A stretch of DNA of 9,044 nt from the NCBI GenBank assembly GCA_018970625.1, contig JAGWVZ010000116.1, forward strand, positions 1 to 9,044. Reading direction: 5' to 3'. The number at the start of each line of letters is the position of its first letter. Within the stretch, counting starts at the first letter, position 1. Below are positions 6,437 through 9,044 of this stretch, piece by piece. This stretch comes from Myxococcales bacterium. GTDB taxonomy: Bacteria; Myxococcota; Bradymonadia; REDH01. A program made the position numbers and the translations under genes. The notes under the pieces are model-generated. The model saw only the letters and a list, made by a program, of their open reading frames with translations. It did no database searches and was not told where the DNA came from.

Positions 6437-7789
6437 ATGTGGCATCACTCGCTGGGCGTAGCACACAATATTGGCGTCGCTCACAACAGAAACCATCGCC
6501 TCTGGACATCGCGCTTGAGATTGCCATTTCCGGAATCTTTTTCGAGTGAAGTGGAGCAGGTAGCGGTCGCACTGGCGGACGTGATTGAACGTCGCGTGGC
6601 CGATGACCTGCGTGCTCCGCACCCTGTATTTACGCTGGACCATCCCGATACTCATGACTTTGACGACGCGATTTCGGCCCAGTTTTCAGAGGACGGACGT
6701 TATTTGCACTGCAAAGTCTGTGTCTCTCATCCCGGACCTGAACTAGCTCCCGGTAGTCTGGTTTTCGAGGAGGCGCAACGTCGTGGCGCTTCTATTTATT
6801 TACCCGATCGGGTTGTGCCCATGTTGCCTGCGATACTGTCGGAAGACGTGTTGAGTCTGAAGCAGGGTCGGGTGAGGCAGGCATTATGTCTGGAGTTTGT
6901 CATTCCGAGCGACCCAACTCTTTGGGTTCCATCCATCGAGTATTCGCTGAATGTTCACCCGGTTCGGGTGATTCGTAATGTGCTGTATGGACACGAGTTG
7001 CCCGATGATTTTCCTGCAGCCCTGATGTATCAGTGGTCTGACTGGCGACGTCGAATCCGCAGCTCGGCCGGAGCCGTGATTCTGCCTCGGGTTAGAACCC
7101 GCCCTGCAAAGGGGCAGGATGGCAGAGTGGCGCTATGCGTTACCGAGAGGGACGATGCCGAGCACCGCATGATTGAAGAGCTCATGATATTCTTTAATTC
7201 ATGCGTTGCGGAATGGTGTTTTTTGCATTCTGTGCCCTGTCTTTATCGTAGCTCAGAGCCGTATCGCAATCCTGAGCAGGTGGCCGTCTGGCTGTCCCAT
7301 GTCGATCAGGCGCTGGCTCGTAGTCAGGTGTTTCGTCATGCCGGACGAGCGATCACTTCGCTTGTACCAACGAAGCATCACACGGTAGGTGTGGAGCGAT
7401 ATACGCAGGCGACCAGTCCGGTTCGTCGGTTCAGCGATGTGCTGGTACACGCGGCTGTAGGTGCGTCGCTTCGCAGAGCGCCTTCGCTTTCTGGGCCGGC
7501 CATGTTGGCTCGTTTTCGTGCGTCAGAAGCGGGGAGTGAGGCGGGCCGTCGGTTGACGCGACACGAGGAGCGGCTGGCATTTCAAGCCTACTATGGCGGC
7601 CTGCCTGACCAGAACGTCCTGATTCTCGCCCTGCGGCGTGCGTCGGCGAATGACGAGTTGGATGCTGTGATCTCTGATCTGGAGATACCGGTTCGTCTGC
7701 GAACCCGATTGCCCGTCGCCGCGGGCGATCGGGTGGTTGCGCGGTGGGTGGAGGCTGCTGGCGACAGGCTCGTGTTTCAGGCGATTTAG
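6437..7789 (+). CDS. RNB-domain (RNase II/R family) 3'-5' exoribonuclease, lacking cold-shock domains
   Basis: An RNase II/R-family exonuclease that should degrade RNA processively from the 3' end. From ATG 6437 it has 450 residues. The RNB domain starts near 30. LDHPDTHDFDDAIS at 67-80 holds all four metal-binding aspartates (Asp68, 74, 76, 77, matching RNase II 201, 207, 209, 210). YLPDRVVPMLPAILSED at 121-137 and YTQATSPVRRFSDVLVH at 322-338 are further family motifs; Arg330 matches RNase II Arg500. Residues about 380-450 resemble the C-terminal OB/S1-like domain. The N-terminal cold-shock domains of RNase R (over 200 residues) are absent. The start is uncertain: no good Shine-Dalgarno precedes 6437, GTG 6551 is an alternative, and an RNase R-like stretch in another frame just upstream hints at a frameshift near 6515-6530. 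It does not obviously belong to the scoAB operon. Confidence 0.82.
   Translation: MWHHSLGVAHNIGVAHNRNHRLWTSRLRLPFPESFSSEVEQVAVALADVIERRVADDLRAPHPVFTLDHPDTHDFDDAISAQFSEDGRYLHCKVCVSHPGPELAPGSLVFEEAQRRGASIYLPDRVVPMLPAILSEDVLSLKQGRVRQALCLEFVIPSDPTLWVPSIEYSLNVHPVRVIRNVLYGHELPDDFPAALMYQWSDWRRRIRSSAGAVILPRVRTRPAKGQDGRVALCVTERDDAEHRMIEELMIFFNSCVAEWCFLHSVPCLYRSSEPYRNPEQVAVWLSHVDQALARSQVFRHAGRAITSLVPTKHHTVGVERYTQATSPVRRFSDVLVHAAVGASLRRAPSLSGPAMLARFRASEAGSEAGRRLTRHEERLAFQAYYGGLPDQNVLILALRRASANDELDAVISDLEIPVRLRTRLPVAAGDRVVARWVEAAGDRLVFQAI
6454..6489. repeat. Imperfect 18-bp tandem repeat at the 5' end of the RNB gene
   Basis: Two adjacent 18-base units share 14 positions. The conserved core is GGCGTnGCnCACAA at 6455-6468 and 6473-6486. 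In the RNB frame it encodes LGVAHN-IGVAHN. If translation actually starts further downstream, this is leader DNA and could be a paired protein-binding site. It may equally be a chance duplication. Confidence 0.35.
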
Positions 7790-8044
7790 TGACGGTGTCA
7801 CCTGCGCATTTGTCGTTGGGCTCGTGTGGAAAGGGTGATGTGGGGCTGCGGTGTAGGACACAGAGTGGTTGTTTCACGATGTCGCAGCAAACTTTCCTTT
7901 CGGCGCGACGAATTCTTGCGATTCTGGGAGGTGTGATCCAGTCTGAGCGCCTGCGTTGCAGCGATTGATGCATGCATTGTTTCCGACTTCGCCCGGCGAC
8001 CTGTGCCGACGTTTCGAGCGACTCCCTATCATGAAGGCTCCATC
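7790..8044. other. Intergenic region of 255 bases, no gene seen
   Basis: This gap lies between the RNB and methyltransferase genes. It has no terminator-like stem followed by T residues. A 10-base palindrome, ATGCATGCAT, sits at 7968-7977. A 29-codon frame from ATG 7879 to the TGA at 7966-7968 lacks a good Shine-Dalgarno. No confident promoter could be assigned. Confidence 0.5.
8033..8037 (+). promoter_or_regulatory. Shine-Dalgarno GAAGG setting the methyltransferase start at GTG 8045
   Basis: GAAGG lies seven bases before GTG 8045. The further upstream in-frame GTG at 8003 has no comparable signal, and its extra 14 residues are not needed for the zinc ribbon or the methyltransferase fold. 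Confidence 0.5.
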
Positions 8045-8929
8045 GTGCCTGAGTCAGCGCTCGGAGCACCGCATGGCAGCTGTCCGGCCTGCGGTGCAAC
8101 GAGTCGCCGGGGGCGGGTGGGGGTGTTGCAGCGCGAGCCGATCGTGGAGCTACTGCAGTGCCCGGAGTGTGGAGCTTCGGCGGCGTCTCGATTCCCCAGC
8201 GACGAATGGCTGATGGCCTGGTACGCGCGATACTACGGGGATCGCAAGACCGGGGTGACTTTCACGGGCTTCGAGCGATTCGCTGCGCATATTGAACCCC
8301 ACGTGCAGGTGCCATTGAGCGCTCCACTCCGGATTCTGGATTTTGGTTCTGGCGATGGGGCTCTGGCGATCGCCATCGCGAAGCGATGGCTGGACCGTGT
8401 CGGTGGGCGCGCGGAGATCGTGCTGGTTGACTATCATCCGGCGACGAATTGCGACGACCCGCGGATTCAGGTTACGCCGTGTCGGAGTCTGGATGATGTG
8501 CATGTTCTTTCGTCACTCGTGTTGGCGAGTGCGATTCTGGAACACGTGCCTGACCCCGAGGGGACGCTGAAGAGACTCACGGCGTGCCTGGCTCCTGAGG
8601 GGCTTTTTTATGCGCGAACGCCGTGGGTAGAGTCATTTGTGCGGTGGATTCCCGGTTTCGATGCGGGATATCCGGGTCATTTGTATGATTTAGGACCAGG
8701 ATGGTGGAATTCGGTTGGGGCGCGTCTGCAGTTGTCGGTGACGCCGGAGCGTTCACAGCCTTCCATCGTGGAGACGGGTCTTGGTCAGGCACCAGCGCGC
8801 ACGGTAGCTGCGTGGATTCTGAAGGCCCCGGGTCATGTAGAAGCACGATTTCGCGCTGAGTCGCACGGTAACCGCTTTTGGGGGTGGGTAGGGGGCTGGG
8901 AAGTGTTCTGGCGCAAGCGCGACCTCTGA
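8045..8929 (+). CDS. Class I SAM-dependent methyltransferase with N-terminal zinc ribbon
   Basis: A 294-residue methyltransferase, probably cytoplasmic, of unknown substrate. The N-terminus has two Cys-x-x-Cys pairs, CPACG at 13-17 and CPECG at 39-43, spaced as in a zinc ribbon. The Rossmann-fold methyltransferase follows. SAM-binding motif I is ILDFGSGDGALAIAIAKR at 97-114, the acidic ribose-binding position is Asp129 in IVLVDYH, and ASAILEHVPDPEGTL at 161-175 matches the motif around the substrate site. FYARTPW at 188-194 is the usual following strand. The C-terminal third is Trp- and Gly-rich. Proteins of this architecture occur near cell-surface polysaccharide or lipid modification genes, but nothing here fixes such a role. 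The start is GTG 8045; an extension to GTG 8003 is possible. It lies 255 bases after the RNB gene, so it may have its own promoter, though I see none clearly. Confidence 0.82.
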   Translation: MPESALGAPHGSCPACGATSRRGRVGVLQREPIVELLQCPECGASAASRFPSDEWLMAWYARYYGDRKTGVTFTGFERFAAHIEPHVQVPLSAPLRILDFGSGDGALAIAIAKRWLDRVGGRAEIVLVDYHPATNCDDPRIQVTPCRSLDDVHVLSSLVLASAILEHVPDPEGTLKRLTACLAPEGLFYARTPWVESFVRWIPGFDAGYPGHLYDLGPGWWNSVGARLQLSVTPERSQPSIVETGLGQAPARTVAAWILKAPGHVEARFRAESHGNRFWGWVGGWEVFWRKRDL

Positions 8930-8953
8930 CGTTGCAGAGGCGGGTGACCTGCG

Positions 8954-8984
8954 AATCTGAAACGGATGGCGGTGGTTTCAGATT
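8954..8984. terminator. Perfect 10-bp inverted repeat, likely shared terminator of convergent genes
   Basis: AATCTGAAAC at 8954-8963 is the exact reverse complement of GTTTCAGATT at 8975-8984, with an 11-base loop. It lies 24 bases after the methyltransferase stop and seven bases beyond the proposed stop of a minus-strand gene. The AT-rich outer stem supplies A/T residues on both strands, as in many bidirectional terminators. However, the run is short and not followed by a true T-tract. A protein-binding operator is the alternative. Confidence 0.5.
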
Positions 8985-8991
8985 GCTGAAC

Positions 8992-9044
8992 TTAGTCGGG
9001 TGTACAGCCGTCGCCGCCACAGGTATCGATGATCTCTCCATTTC
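8992..9044 (-). CDS. C-terminus of a convergent gene, partial (unrecognised)
   Basis: Read on the minus strand from the window edge, one frame ends in NGEIIDTCGGDGCTPD and stops at TAA (complement of 8992-8994). Only 16 full codons are in the window. Support comes from position (the stop falls just before a perfect inverted repeat separating it from the methyltransferase gene), from mostly G/C third bases, and from a protein-like tail with CGGDGC. The two other minus-strand frames are also open to the edge, so this is an inference. The family cannot be named. Confidence 0.38.
   Translation of the reverse strand, partial: NGEIIDTCGGDGCTPD

Noticed and set aside
7879..7968. Small + strand frame of 29 codons between the RNB and methyltransferase genes
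   Set aside because: No adequate Shine-Dalgarno and no recognisable feature; it could be chance in an open stretch.
7968..7977. ATGCATGCAT palindrome as a possible operator
   Set aside because: A single self-complementary 10-mer with no second copy nearby is weak evidence.
7431..8099. A 222-codon minus-strand frame over the RNB gene end and the following gap
   Set aside because: It is antisense to conserved RNB and OB-domain sequence and has no family features.
8577..9041. A 154-codon minus-strand frame over the methyltransferase 3' half
   Set aside because: It lies opposite a well-supported gene and reads straight through the inverted repeat; another minus-strand frame gives a better tail at the right edge.

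Overview
The window looks like chromosomal DNA of a gammaproteobacterium, possibly marine. This rests on gene content: a TtpC-ExbB-ExbD-TonB-TPR cluster in the order known from the Vibrio TonB2 system, signal peptides ending in AxA, and an outer-membrane beta-barrel. Base composition is moderately GC-rich (by eye, not computed). The species cannot be named. No tRNA, rRNA, CRISPR array or intact mobile element is visible. All complete genes lie on the + strand.

Positions 1-3649 hold a tightly packed energy-transduction operon. It runs from the C-terminal 280 residues of a TtpC-like ExbB-family protein (start outside the window) through ExbB, ExbD and TonB to an exported TPR protein. The first three genes are joined by ATGA stop/start overlaps, and the TPR gene probably overlaps the end of tonB. 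The products should form an inner-membrane motor that uses proton motive force to energise TonB-dependent outer-membrane transporters. The extra components (TtpC and the TPR protein) distinguish it from the classical E. coli ExbBD-TonB set.

Positions 3650-4121 form a gap of about 470 bases with no convincing gene. It contains a two-part inverted repeat right after the TPR stop codon, a second strong stem, and a perfect Shine-Dalgarno sequence followed by ATA instead of a start codon. It may be a structured leader, a decayed gene start or the remnant of an inserted element.

Positions 4122-6356 encode a two-cysteine outer-membrane beta-barrel protein and then the two subunits of a succinyl-CoA:3-ketoacid CoA-transferase (ScoA, ScoB), which activates acetoacetate in ketone-body, short-chain acid or PHB degradation.

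Positions 6437-7789 encode an RNase II/R-family exonuclease reduced to the RNB catalytic domain plus a C-terminal OB-like domain. All catalytic aspartates are present, but its 5' end is doubtful and may be frameshifted. It is followed by a class I SAM-dependent methyltransferase with an N-terminal four-cysteine zinc ribbon (8045-8929). At the right edge, a perfect 10-bp inverted repeat lies between the methyltransferase and what appears to be the C-terminus of a convergent minus-strand gene.
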